NCBI RefSeq assembly: GCF_008086045.1
Contig: NZ_VSEY01000051.1
Span: 19,148 to 83,147, forward strand
Length of the DNA: 64,000 nt
Source: Nonomuraea sp. PA05
GTDB lineage: Bacteria; Actinomycetota; Actinomycetes; Streptosporangiales; Streptosporangiaceae
Direction of reading: 5' to 3'
The notes beneath the pieces were generated by a model that saw nothing but the letters and a program-made list of their open reading frames with translations, was not told where the DNA came from and did not search any database. The translations under genes were made by a program, and so were the position numbers. Below, piece after piece: positions 18,788 through 27,083 of this stretch. Each line of letters begins with the position of its first letter. The first letter of the stretch is position 1.

Positions 18788-18991
18788 CACCCTCGCCGAG
18801 CCGAAGCAGGGGGACATCTCAACCCCGCCAGTCACACTGACAACTTCCTTATGTTGATCAGGGCAAACGGCATAGAGGCCAGCTTTACTCAGCTCCTGCG
18901 CATCAGCCACTTAAACATCACAGAACGATCACGACCGGCTTGTCCCATCTTTTCATCTCAAAGCGGCTACCCGAGTTCAAGATCGACACTG

Positions 18992-19032
18992 TATGTTCCT
19001 GGCTATCCCTTTACTGACGCATGGGACGCAAG
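18992..19032 (+). repeat. 41-bp upstream block, copy B (before member 5)
   Basis: This block differs from copy A (17027-17067) at one base, T to G in the tenth position. It ends 30 bases before the TTG start. The spacing to the start is also conserved, which supports a promoter/leader function inherited with a gene duplication. Confidence 0.85.
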
Positions 19033-19062
19033 AGGCGTTCCACGACAGCGCAAGGAGTTACC

Positions 19063-20583
19063 TTGAAGCGCATCCTCCTTCCCGCCGGTGGCGCCATTCT
19101 GGCCACCGGTCTGCTGGCCGCTGGTCTGGCCACCACCGCCCAGGCCGACGACACCATCTCCCAGGATGTCCTCGCCGCTGAGGCGAAGGCCATCGAGACC
19201 CTGGAGTTCTGGACCGCGTCCAACAACCAGGCTCTCAAGGGAGCTGTGGCCTTCAACCCCGACGCCCTCGAGGTCTCTCAGATCAAGAGCGGTGGCGGCT
19301 ATAGCTCGGACACCAAGCCGGGCTCCACCGCCCCCATCGGCGAGGAGAAGAAGACCACCGTCAAGGTTCAGAACGTGAACCTGCCGAAGACCATCGGTAA
19401 GGTTTTCTTCGAGGGCCGCGACGGCAAGCTGTACTGGTGCTCCGGTACCTCGATCCAGTCGCAGTACCGCAACCTGGTCGCCACGGCCGGTCACTGCGTC
19501 TACGACATCGCCGGCAACGACGAGGTCGTCTCCCGCTGGGTCTTCGTGCCGGGTTACTACCAGGGCAAGGCTCCTTGGGGCGTCTACGTGGGTAAGCAGG
19601 CCTTCACCCACTACGACTTCGACGTGTACGAGGACTTCGACCGCGACTACGCGTTCGTCACCGTCTACGACGGCATCGGTGGGGCTCTCTACCAGCCCAC
19701 CAAGGTCACGTACGAGGAGTACAAGGCCGCCACCGCCAAGGGCCAGAAGACCGACATCAAGGCGACCGAGGTCGGCAAGGACGAGTACGAGTCGGCCATC
19801 AAGGACCCGACCAAGCTCTCCTACTACGACATCAAGCCTGGCACGGCCAAGAAGGTCACCGGCCCGGACCACCCCGGTGCGGTCGTTGACAAGGTCGAGG
19901 TCACCAAGGCGAAGTACGAGGCCCAGAAGGCTGCCAACAAGATTGGCAAGGGCACGGACTTCATCTACGGCGACCCGATCACCGAGCAGGTCGACAAGGC
20001 CACGTACGACGCGTACAACGGCCTGGGCGTCAAGAGCAAGGACGCCGCTGGGAACTACCTCATCACGCACTACTACCTGCAGACGTGGTACGTCCCCGGC
20101 ACGGACACCAAGTACTACCGCCTGGACTTCTACGTGGTCCAGCACGCGCTCAAGAGCGTTGGCCGCCTCGGCGACAACGTTGGCGGGCAGGGCTTCGCGT
20201 GGAACCAGCCTTCCGGCAAGTACGTCCGCACCTTCGGCTACCCCTACGGCCCGCACCTGGACGGCAACCGTCCGTTCACCGGTGTGACGCCGAAGTGGTG
20301 CTACGGCAAGACCTCCAAGAACGCCCTGCTCATCCCGAGCAAGAAGGTCGAGGAGCAGCAGTCGCTGAAGTGCACCGTGACCGCCGGCTACGACGGTGGC
20401 CCGTGGCTGTACAAGTACAGCAACGCCAAGCGTCTCGGCTACGTCAACGGTGTCACCAGCCTCATCGCTGACACCGACAAGAACAACCGCTACGACACGA
20501 TCACCTCGGCGTACTTCGACGGCGAGACCGCTGCCATCTACAAGGCCGCTGCGGCCGTGTGGTCCGGCAAGCTCGTCAAGTAA
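19063..20583 (+). CDS. Secreted pseudoprotease with inserted domain, array member 5 (Ser replaced by Asp)
   Basis: The 506-residue protein has signal peptide MKRILLPAGGAILATG ending AQA (residue 28). His144 and Asp195 are kept; the nucleophile site is GYDGGPW with Asp444 (codon GAC at 20392). The inserted domain (about residues 206-366) matches that of member 4, including EVGKDEYESAIKDPTK, VTGPDHPGAVVDK and a Tyr-rich segment. The TTG start follows AAGGAGTTACC. It has its own terminator. With member 4 it forms the most recent duplicate pair, but the copies have diverged enough to rule out a very recent event. Its role is unknown; secretion is predicted. Confidence 0.9.
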   Translation: MKRILLPAGGAILATGLLAAGLATTAQADDTISQDVLAAEAKAIETLEFWTASNNQALKGAVAFNPDALEVSQIKSGGGYSSDTKPGSTAPIGEEKKTTVKVQNVNLPKTIGKVFFEGRDGKLYWCSGTSIQSQYRNLVATAGHCVYDIAGNDEVVSRWVFVPGYYQGKAPWGVYVGKQAFTHYDFDVYEDFDRDYAFVTVYDGIGGALYQPTKVTYEEYKAATAKGQKTDIKATEVGKDEYESAIKDPTKLSYYDIKPGTAKKVTGPDHPGAVVDKVEVTKAKYEAQKAANKIGKGTDFIYGDPITEQVDKATYDAYNGLGVKSKDAAGNYLITHYYLQTWYVPGTDTKYYRLDFYVVQHALKSVGRLGDNVGGQGFAWNQPSGKYVRTFGYPYGPHLDGNRPFTGVTPKWCYGKTSKNALLIPSKKVEEQQSLKCTVTAGYDGGPWLYKYSNAKRLGYVNGVTSLIADTDKNNRYDTITSAYFDGETAAIYKAAAAVWSGKLVK

Positions 20584-20633
20584 GTACCTGACTGATCGTG
20601 GACGGCGACTTGTTCGGCGTTCAAGAGCAGTAA

Positions 20634-20672
20634 CCAAAGGGCTCGGCATCCAGCCGGGCCCTTTGGCCTTTC
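20634..20672 (+). terminator. Rho-independent-type terminator after array member 5
   Basis: CCAAAGGGCTCGGC (20634-20647) pairs with GCCGGGCCCTTTGG (20653-20666), with one G-T pair and a 5-base loop, followed by CCTTTC. Confidence 0.85.
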
Positions 20673-20760
20673 TGCCAGAAATCTGGTTTTCGCCCTTACC
20701 AGTGTGACTAGTGAGTCGATAGGGTCTTTACACCCTTTTTGACAACTGTGGAGCCTCCCC

Positions 20761-22254
20761 TTGAAGCGCCTGCTCATCCCCCTCGCCGCCGTCGGCCTGA
20801 GCGCCGCCGTACTCGCCTCTCCCGCCGCCGCCGCCCCTGACTGGGCGCAGGACAACCTGCAGCCGAAGCCGGCCGACGCGTACGGTGCCGCATATTTCTG
20901 GCTCGACTCCAACGGAGCAGCCCTCCGCAAGGCCACCCAGTACAACATCGACGCCAAGGACGTGCCCAAGCTCGTCAGCTCGGGTGGTTCGAGCAAGTTC
21001 GACGGCAAGCCCGGCATGACCGGCCCGACCACCACCGCCAAGGCCACCGCCAGTAAGAACGTCAACCTGCCCAAGACCATCGGCAAGGTGTTCTTCCTGG
21101 ACAAGGAAGGCAAGTACCGCTGGTGCACGGCCACGTCCATCCAGTCCAGGAACCGCAACCTGGTCGCCACCGCTGGCCACTGCGTCTTCGCCAACGGCAA
21201 GGATGACGTCTTCGACAAGTGGATCTTCGTTCCCGGCTACTACCAGGGCAAGGCCCCCTGGGGCGTCTACGTGGGCGCGTACGCGTTCACGACCTACGAC
21301 CTCGACACCTACGACGACTACGACGGCGACTTCGCGTTCGTGGCCGTGCACAACGGCTTCGCGCTGGCCGGCCAGAAGGAAGTGTCGTTCAACCAGTTCA
21401 AGACGTGGGCCGGCGACAGGTGGGTCAAGCCGCGCCAGATCGACGCGGAAGAGTTCCGCAAGTGCCAGATCAACCTCGGTGACTGCTGGTCCGAGGGCGA
21501 GGACAAGCCCGCCGACCTGGTCGGCCCCGACCACCCTGAGGCGGTTCTGGAGAAGGTCGAGGTCGCCAAGGCGACCTACGACGAGGCCAAGACCGGCCGG
21601 GGCCAGGGCTTCAAGTTCGGCGACCCGATCGTGGAGCACGTGGATAAGGCCACGTGGCAGGCGTACACGGGCCTTGGAGCCAAGGGCACCGGCCCTGACA
21701 CCTTCGGCAACTACACCATCACCCACTACTACACCCAGAAGTGGGTCAAGCCCGGCACCGCGCGCAAGTACTACGAGGCGCACTACTACGTCGGCATCGC
21801 CAAGGACATGGGCCGCCTCGGCGACGTGGTCGGCGGCCAGGGCTTCGCCTGGAACCAGCCCCTCGGCCAGCAGGTGACCGTCTTCGGCTACCCCAGCGCC
21901 CCCCACCCCGACGGCGACCGCCCCTTCACCGGCGTCACCCCCAAGTGGTGCTCCGGCAAGACCGGCACGAAGAGCGTCCAGGTCAACACCTTCAAGGTCG
22001 AGACCCACCAGACCCTCAAGTGCTCCATGACCTTCGGCGCCGACGGCGGCCCCTGGCTCATGAAGTACAACAACAGCAAGCGCACCGGCTACGTCAACGG
22101 CGTCACCAGCCTGTTCGCCGACAACGACGGCAACGACCGGGTCGACACGATCAGCTCGGCCATCTTCGACGGCGAGACCGCCGACGTCTACAACAAGGCG
22201 AACTACGCCGAGACGAAGAAGATCGTCGGCCCGAACGGCGAGCTGCTCAAGTAA
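20761..22254 (+). CDS. Secreted pseudoprotease with inserted domain, array member 6 (Ser replaced by Asp)
   Basis: The 497-residue protein has a different signal peptide (MKRLLIPLAAVGLSAAVLA, cleavage near AAA). His140 (TAGHC) and Asp190 (GDFAFV) are kept; the nucleophile site is GADGGPW with Asp428 (codon GAC at 22042). The inserted domain (about residues 201-350) is homologous to that of members 4 and 5 but has two extra cysteines (KCQINLGDCW). The TTG at 20761 follows TGGAG. The C-terminus KIVGPNGELLK matches member 3. Only a half Crp site (20703-20707) lies upstream. Function is unknown. Confidence 0.9.
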   Translation: MKRLLIPLAAVGLSAAVLASPAAAAPDWAQDNLQPKPADAYGAAYFWLDSNGAALRKATQYNIDAKDVPKLVSSGGSSKFDGKPGMTGPTTTAKATASKNVNLPKTIGKVFFLDKEGKYRWCTATSIQSRNRNLVATAGHCVFANGKDDVFDKWIFVPGYYQGKAPWGVYVGAYAFTTYDLDTYDDYDGDFAFVAVHNGFALAGQKEVSFNQFKTWAGDRWVKPRQIDAEEFRKCQINLGDCWSEGEDKPADLVGPDHPEAVLEKVEVAKATYDEAKTGRGQGFKFGDPIVEHVDKATWQAYTGLGAKGTGPDTFGNYTITHYYTQKWVKPGTARKYYEAHYYVGIAKDMGRLGDVVGGQGFAWNQPLGQQVTVFGYPSAPHPDGDRPFTGVTPKWCSGKTGTKSVQVNTFKVETHQTLKCSMTFGADGGPWLMKYNNSKRTGYVNGVTSLFADNDGNDRVDTISSAIFDGETADVYNKANYAETKKIVGPNGELLK

Positions 22255-22259
22255 GTCGA

Positions 22260-22293
22260 CGATGGGCCCGGGCAGCAGTGCCTGGGCCCATCG
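22260..22293 (+). terminator. Hairpin terminator after array member 6
   Basis: CGATGGGCCCGGGC (22260-22273) pairs with GCCTGGGCCCATCG (22280-22293), with one G-T pair and a 6-base loop. It also lies just past the stop of the convergent regulator gene and may serve both strands. Confidence 0.8.
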
Positions 22294-22299
22294 CAGGGG

Positions 22300-23658
22300 T
22301 CACACGGCGGTCAGCTCGCGAGTACGCTCCCGCAACGCCGCCACCACCCGCTCATGCTTGTACGGCTCCAACCGCCGCCGAAGATCAGCCGCATAGGACC
22401 GGGACCGCACGGACTGAAGCTCAGCGGCCAGCGTCAACGCACTGGCCGCCGCCGAACAGGCTTCCTCCAGCTCCCCGCACTGCAACAGCCCGGCGGCCAG
22501 CAGTGAGAGGTTGAACATCCGCCCCCGCACGTACCGGGAGTCCATGTCGAGCGACCGCCGCGCCTGCCGGACGACCCGCTCTCCCTCCCCCAGGTCGCGG
22601 AAGCAGTGGGCGAACTTGGCGGACAGGTAGGCCTCGTCGAAGTAGCTGAGCCACTTGGGCTCTTCGGCGGGCTTGCGGGCGTCGAAGGCACACTCGGCCT
22701 CGTGCAGGGAGTGGCCGCAGGACCGGGCGTCGCCCAGGCCGGCGTGTGCGTGGGCCTCCAGGACGTGCGCGGAGGCGAGGAGGGTCTTGACCCCGGCCGT
22801 GCGGGCCGCCATCTGGGCGGCTCTGGCGAGGTCGAGGGCGTGGGCCGGCTGACCCATGTAGATGGCCTGGTGTGCCATGCCGGCCAGGATCTCGCCGCCC
22901 AGCGTCTGGTCGTCGGCGCCTCTGGCCAGGCGGAGTGCCTGGATGAGGTAGCGCTGGGCGAGGCCGTGCTGCTCCATGTCGTAGGCCATCCATCCGGCCA
23001 GGCGGGTCAGCTCCGCGGCCGCGGCGGCCAGTTGCCTGCCGGTGGATTCGCCGTACGAGCCGTCCTTGAGCAGGGGGGAGACGGCGGTGTCGAGGTACTT
23101 GACGACGGACGAGCGGACGCGCCCGCTGCCGAAGCGGTTGTCGAGCTCACCGAACGAGCGGGTGACCTCGTGGATGGCGGCGATGTCGGCGCGGCCCACC
23201 CGCCGCGCCCCGGTGCCGCTCGGGCGCCCCTCAGAGGGCGATGTCAGCCAGCGTACGGCTCCAACAGAGCCTGCTCCTATCGCGAACGTCGAGTCGATCA
23301 GGAACCTCCGTCTCTCTACATCGGCCCGCCACAGCGCCGTCACGGTCGCGACCCCCTCCTGCCAGGTGTGCGTGAACTCCTGTCCGAGATCGAGGGGTGT
23401 GGTGACGGCCGGCATGCCCAGGTCCTCTGACGAGACGGGTCTGCCGAGCCGGAGTGCGAAGATCTCGGCGAGCAGGCACGGCACCGGGTCGCGCGGCCGC
23501 TGGCCTCCGATCCAGCGCAGGACGGAGCTGTGGTCGTACTTCAGGCCCGGCGTGCCACGTGCGGCTCCCAGATCGTTGAGGCGCCTGGCCATCCCCTTGT
23601 GGGAAAAACCCGCCTCTGCGATGAGCTGCTGCAGCAGTCGATTCGGCTCGCGTTCCAT
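22300..23658 (-). CDS. HTH plus TPR-like transcriptional regulator of the Streptomyces type
   Basis: The 452-residue protein starts MEREPNRLLQQLIAEAGFSHKGMARRLND, an XRE-like helix-turn-helix (about residues 5-65, with YDHSSVLRWIGGQRP as the recognition part). About 300 residues of helical, TPR-like repeats follow (for example QALRLARGADDQTLGGEILAGMAHQAIYMG). This architecture is abundant in differentiating actinomycetes (NsdA-like group) and is often tied to development or secondary metabolism. The ATG at 23658 has a GAGGAG site; a 12-codon extension is possible. It is convergent with the protease array; whether it regulates it is unknown. Confidence 0.85.
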   Translation of the reverse strand: MEREPNRLLQQLIAEAGFSHKGMARRLNDLGAARGTPGLKYDHSSVLRWIGGQRPRDPVPCLLAEIFALRLGRPVSSEDLGMPAVTTPLDLGQEFTHTWQEGVATVTALWRADVERRRFLIDSTFAIGAGSVGAVRWLTSPSEGRPSGTGARRVGRADIAAIHEVTRSFGELDNRFGSGRVRSSVVKYLDTAVSPLLKDGSYGESTGRQLAAAAAELTRLAGWMAYDMEQHGLAQRYLIQALRLARGADDQTLGGEILAGMAHQAIYMGQPAHALDLARAAQMAARTAGVKTLLASAHVLEAHAHAGLGDARSCGHSLHEAECAFDARKPAEEPKWLSYFDEAYLSAKFAHCFRDLGEGERVVRQARRSLDMDSRYVRGRMFNLSLLAAGLLQCGELEEACSAAASALTLAAELQSVRSRSYAADLRRRLEPYKHERVVAALRERTRELTAV

Positions 23659-23875
23659 CGCTCTCCTCGTCACAGGAGTCGGCGCCCACATCATTACAGA
23701 GAGCTACTGTTATAGCACCTTGCGTAAAGGGATTATGGCAGTTCCCAAAGGTCACCCAAACTCCATCCCACACCCCAGGCCCGTTCTGCGCGTGATCAGG
23801 CGGGCCCTGGCTCCTGGACGGGGATCTCAACTACCCACGAAGCGCCCCCATAACCCAAACCTGGCCCGGGGCAGC

Positions 23876-23918
23876 AAAAAAGGGGCGGGCGAGGGCCGGA
23901 AAGGCCGCTCGCCCGCCC
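23876..23918 (-). terminator. Rho-independent terminator of the malic enzyme gene
   Basis: GGGCGGGCGAG (23883-23893) pairs with CTCGCCCGCCC (23908-23918), and an inner GGCC/GGCC pair extends the stem. On the minus strand it is followed by a run of six T (23876-23881). Confidence 0.85.
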
Positions 23919-23926
23919 TGTGACGC

Positions 23927-25135
23927 CTAGACGCGGGCCACGCCGTCAGCCCGCGCCTGGGCCGCCACAGCGGCCGTCACGGCGGGCGCGACGCGCTCGT
24001 CGAAGGGGCTCGGGATGATGTACGTGGCCGTGAGGTCGTCGCCGACCACGCCGGCCAGCGCGTTGGCCGCGGCCACCTTCATGTTCTCGGTGATCGCGGT
24101 TGCCCGCACGTCGAGGGCCCCCCGGAACACCCCGGGGAAGGCCAGCACGTTGTTGATCTGGTTGGGGAAGTCGCTGCGCCCGGTGGCCACGACCTTGACG
24201 TGCTTGGCGGCCACGTCGGGGTGCACCTCGGGCGTCGGGTTGGACAGGGCGAACACGATGCCGTCGGGCGACATGGACGCGATCGCCTGCTCCGACACCG
24301 TCGATCCGGACAGCCCGAGGAACAGGTCGGCGCCCTCCAGGGCCTCCTCCGTGGAGCCGGTGTGCTTGCTCCGGTTGGTGTCGCGGGCCAGCGCCTGCTT
24401 GACCGGGTTGAGTCCCTCCCTGCCCTCGTAGATCATGCCCTTGGAGTCGGAGACCGCGATGTCGCCGATGCCCGCTTCGAGGAGGATGCGGGTGACGGCG
24501 ACGCCTGACGCGCCCGCGCCGGCCACCACGGCCCGCAGGTCGCCCAGCTCGCGGCCGGTCAGGCGGGCGGCGTTCTTCAGCGCCGCCAGCGCGACGATCG
24601 CGGTGCCGTGCTGGTCGTCGTGGAAGACGGGGATGTCGAGCAGGTCACGCAGCCGGCTCTCGATCTCGAAGCAGCGGGGGGCGCTGATGTCCTCGAGGTT
24701 GATGCCGCCGAACGAGGGCGCCAGGCGCACCACGGTCTCGACGAGCCCGTCGACGTCGGTGCAGTCGAGGCAGAGGGGCACGGCGTCGACGCCGGCGAAC
24801 TCCTTGAACAGCAGCGCCTTGCCCTCCATCACGGGCATGGCGGCGGAGGGGCCGATGTCGCCGAGGCCGAGCACCGCGGTGCCGTCGGAGACGACGGCGA
24901 CCACGTTGGAGACCCAGGTGTAGTCGTCGGCCAGCGCGGGCTGGTCGGCGATGGCGGTGCAGACCCGGGCGACGCCGGGCGTGTACGCGAGCGACAGGTC
25001 GTCGGCGTCGCGGACGGGAACGGTGGAGCGGATCTCGATCTTGCCTCCCCTGTGCAGGGCGAAGGCCGGATCGAGGTCGGGTGTTTCGACGGAAGCAGAA
25101 GCGGGCGTGGCAGCCACAGCGACCCCTGTAGTCAT
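23927..25135 (-). CDS. NAD(P)-dependent malic enzyme
   Basis: The 402-residue enzyme oxidatively decarboxylates malate to pyruvate. The N-terminal malic domain shows LSLAYTPGVARVC (catalytic Tyr) and GDIGPSAAMPVMEGKALLFKEF with the catalytic Lys, then the metal site FGGINLEDISAPRCFEIE and FHDDQHGTAIV. The Rossmann domain follows with VVAGAGASGVAVTRIL. This is the short bacterial form without a phosphotransacetylase domain. The ATG at 25135 gives MTTGVAVAATP; the frame is open far upstream but the family starts here. It is divergent from the ABC transporter operon. Confidence 0.92.
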   Translation of the reverse strand: MTTGVAVAATPASASVETPDLDPAFALHRGGKIEIRSTVPVRDADDLSLAYTPGVARVCTAIADQPALADDYTWVSNVVAVVSDGTAVLGLGDIGPSAAMPVMEGKALLFKEFAGVDAVPLCLDCTDVDGLVETVVRLAPSFGGINLEDISAPRCFEIESRLRDLLDIPVFHDDQHGTAIVALAALKNAARLTGRELGDLRAVVAGAGASGVAVTRILLEAGIGDIAVSDSKGMIYEGREGLNPVKQALARDTNRSKHTGSTEEALEGADLFLGLSGSTVSEQAIASMSPDGIVFALSNPTPEVHPDVAAKHVKVVATGRSDFPNQINNVLAFPGVFRGALDVRATAITENMKVAAANALAGVVGDDLTATYIIPSPFDERVAPAVTAAVAAQARADGVARV

Positions 25136-25397
25136 CGGTAGCGGAAGAAACCTTCGGCGGACGAGCGCGAGCGGGCTGGCTTCGGTAGCTGCCAGGATCC
25201 CCTCGCCATCGTCTGGTGAGGGGGTTCGGGGGTCACCCGTCTCCCCATAGTGCCACATGGTGAGATGGTGTTCGGTGTCAGTGATGACGCCGTTCTGTTG
25301 ACGCATCGTTAAACGCCGGGTGACAGCCTGGGGTGAAACCCCATTTAAACTGCACAAAACGCAAGTTTCGTGGCATTTCACATCGAGGAGGCCGTAC

Positions 25398-26252
25398 ATG
25401 GCCCTCAGACCCCTGGGCCGCCGTGGGTACGCCGCCGGCGCGCTCGCTTTGACGGCTGCTCTCGCGCTGACCGCGTGCGGCAGTGACACGGGTTCCGGCT
25501 CCACCAGCGCCAGCGCCTCCGCGGGCGCCGGCGGCGGCGTCAAGGTGGTGCAGCCCGGCAAGCTCACGGTCTGCACCAACATTCCGTACGAGCCGTTCCA
25601 GTTCAAGGACGACAGCGGCAAGATCGTCGGGTTCGACGTGGACATCGTCGACCTCGCCGCGAAGAAGCTGGGCCTGACCCAGAACATCGTGGACATCGAC
25701 TTCGCCGTCATCAAGAGTGGCGCCGCCATGGCCGCGGGCAAGTGCGACGTCGCCGCCGCGGGCATGACGATCACCGACGAGCGCAAGCAGAACATCGACT
25801 TCTCCGAGCCCTACTTCGACGCCACGCAGGCCCTGCTGGCCAAGAAGGGCACCGGCGCCACCTCGCTGGAGGACGTCAAGGCCAAGGGGCTCAAGCTCGG
25901 CGCGCAGGCCAGCACCACCGGCCTCGACTACGTCAAGAAGCAGGGCTTCGACCCCACCGAGTACGCCGACTCCGCCAAGGAGCTGCTGGCCCTCCAGGCC
26001 GGCCAGGCCGACGTGATCGTCCAGGACCTGCCCGTCGTCCTCACCTGGCTGAAGAAGCCCGACGTCGCGGCCAAGTTCGAGATGATCGGCAGCCTCGACA
26101 CCGGCGAGCAGTACGGCATCGGCCTGAAGAAGGGCGCCGACCCGACGCTGCTGAAGACGATCAACGAGGAGATCGCCAAGGCCAAGCAGGACGGCACCTA
26201 CGAGAAGATCTACGTGAAGTGGTTCGGCAAGAAGCCCGGCGAGCTGGGCTGA
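25398..26252 (+). CDS. Polar amino-acid ABC transporter substrate-binding lipoprotein
   Basis: The 284-residue lipoprotein has lipobox LTAC with Cys27, then a Gly/Ser/Ala-rich linker and a periplasmic-binding type II fold (SBP_bac_3). Visible signatures are IPYEPFQFKDDSGKIVGFDVDIVDLAAKKLG, GMTITDERKQNIDFSEPYF and LGAQASTTGLDYVK. It captures a polar amino acid outside the membrane and feeds the permease and ATPase encoded directly downstream. The ATG at 25398 has a GAGGAG site. The exact ligand cannot be told from sequence alone. Confidence 0.92.
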   Translation: MALRPLGRRGYAAGALALTAALALTACGSDTGSGSTSASASAGAGGGVKVVQPGKLTVCTNIPYEPFQFKDDSGKIVGFDVDIVDLAAKKLGLTQNIVDIDFAVIKSGAAMAAGKCDVAAAGMTITDERKQNIDFSEPYFDATQALLAKKGTGATSLEDVKAKGLKLGAQASTTGLDYVKKQGFDPTEYADSAKELLALQAGQADVIVQDLPVVLTWLKKPDVAAKFEMIGSLDTGEQYGIGLKKGADPTLLKTINEEIAKAKQDGTYEKIYVKWFGKKPGELG

Positions 26253-26255
26253 TCC

Positions 26256-27083
26256 ATGGCCGACCAGCCGAAGACGGCTGAGCCTGGGCGCTCAAGGCTC
26301 AGCCCTCGGAAGAAGCAGCGGATCAGCCGGGGCATCCAGTACGTCGTACTGGCCGCGGCGCTCGTCGCCGTCGTACTGTACGCCGACTGGCCCAGCCTCG
26401 CGCAGAACTTCGCCAAGATCGACGTGGCGAAGGAGGCGCTGCCCGAGCTCTTCACCATCGCGCTGCGCAACACGATCATCTACACGGTGGGCGGGTTCGT
26501 CTTCGCGTTCGTGCTGGGCCTGGTGCTGGCGCTCATGCGGATCTCGCAGGTTCGCCCGTACCGCTGGATCTCGATCATCTACATCGAGATCTTCCGCGGG
26601 CTGCCCGCACTGCTGATCTTCCTGCTGATCGTTTTCCTGCCGCTGGCGCTGCCGGGCTTCGAGGTGCCCGGCGGCACGTACGGGCAGGGCATACTCGGGC
26701 TCGGCCTGGTCGGCGCGGCCTACCAGGCGGAGATCTTCAGGGCCGGCCTCCAGGCCGTGCCCAAGGGGCAGACGGAGGCCGCCAGGTCGCTCGGCATGTC
26801 GGCCACCCGCGCTCAGATCACCGTGGTCATCCCGCAGGCCATCCGGATGGTCATCCCGCCGACCACGAACCAGTTCGTGGCGCTGCTCAAGGACTCGTCG
26901 CTGGTGCTGTTCCTCGGCGTGTCCGGCGAGTACGTCGAGCTGGCCAAGTTCGGCAACGACCTGGCCTCCCAGTACGCCAACGCCACGCCCATCATGGTCG
27001 CCGGCATCACGTACCTGATCGTGACCATCCCGCTGGGCTACCTCGCGTCCCGGCTTGAGGGGCGCAAGGGGAGGACCCGATGA
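26256..27083 (+). CDS. Amino-acid ABC transporter permease (HisM/GlnP type)
   Basis: The 275-residue protein has a basic cytosolic N-terminus, then about five or six membrane helices. The cytoplasmic EAA loop reads GQTEAARSLGMSATRAQITVVIPQA near residues 168-192, which docks with the ATPase. It begins three bases after the stop of the binding protein and overlaps the ATPase gene by ATGA, so the three genes form one operon. No second permease gene is present, so the membrane unit is likely a homodimer. Confidence 0.92.
   Translation: MADQPKTAEPGRSRLSPRKKQRISRGIQYVVLAAALVAVVLYADWPSLAQNFAKIDVAKEALPELFTIALRNTIIYTVGGFVFAFVLGLVLALMRISQVRPYRWISIIYIEIFRGLPALLIFLLIVFLPLALPGFEVPGGTYGQGILGLGLVGAAYQAEIFRAGLQAVPKGQTEAARSLGMSATRAQITVVIPQAIRMVIPPTTNQFVALLKDSSLVLFLGVSGEYVELAKFGNDLASQYANATPIMVAGITYLIVTIPLGYLASRLEGRKGRTR

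Larger units (their letters stand above)
18628..19062. other. Long upstream region of array member 5
   Basis: The 435 bases hold the member 4 terminator, a perfect Crp-consensus palindrome (18772-18787), the 41-bp block copy B (18992-19032) and the AAGGAG site before the TTG at 19063. Short open frames here lack coding character, and I call no gene. Confidence 0.6.

Noticed and set aside
17038..22008. Long minus-strand open frames opposite array members 4-6
   Set aside because: They are antisense shadows of repetitive Lys/Asp/Tyr codons. They resemble each other only because the sense genes are paralogues.
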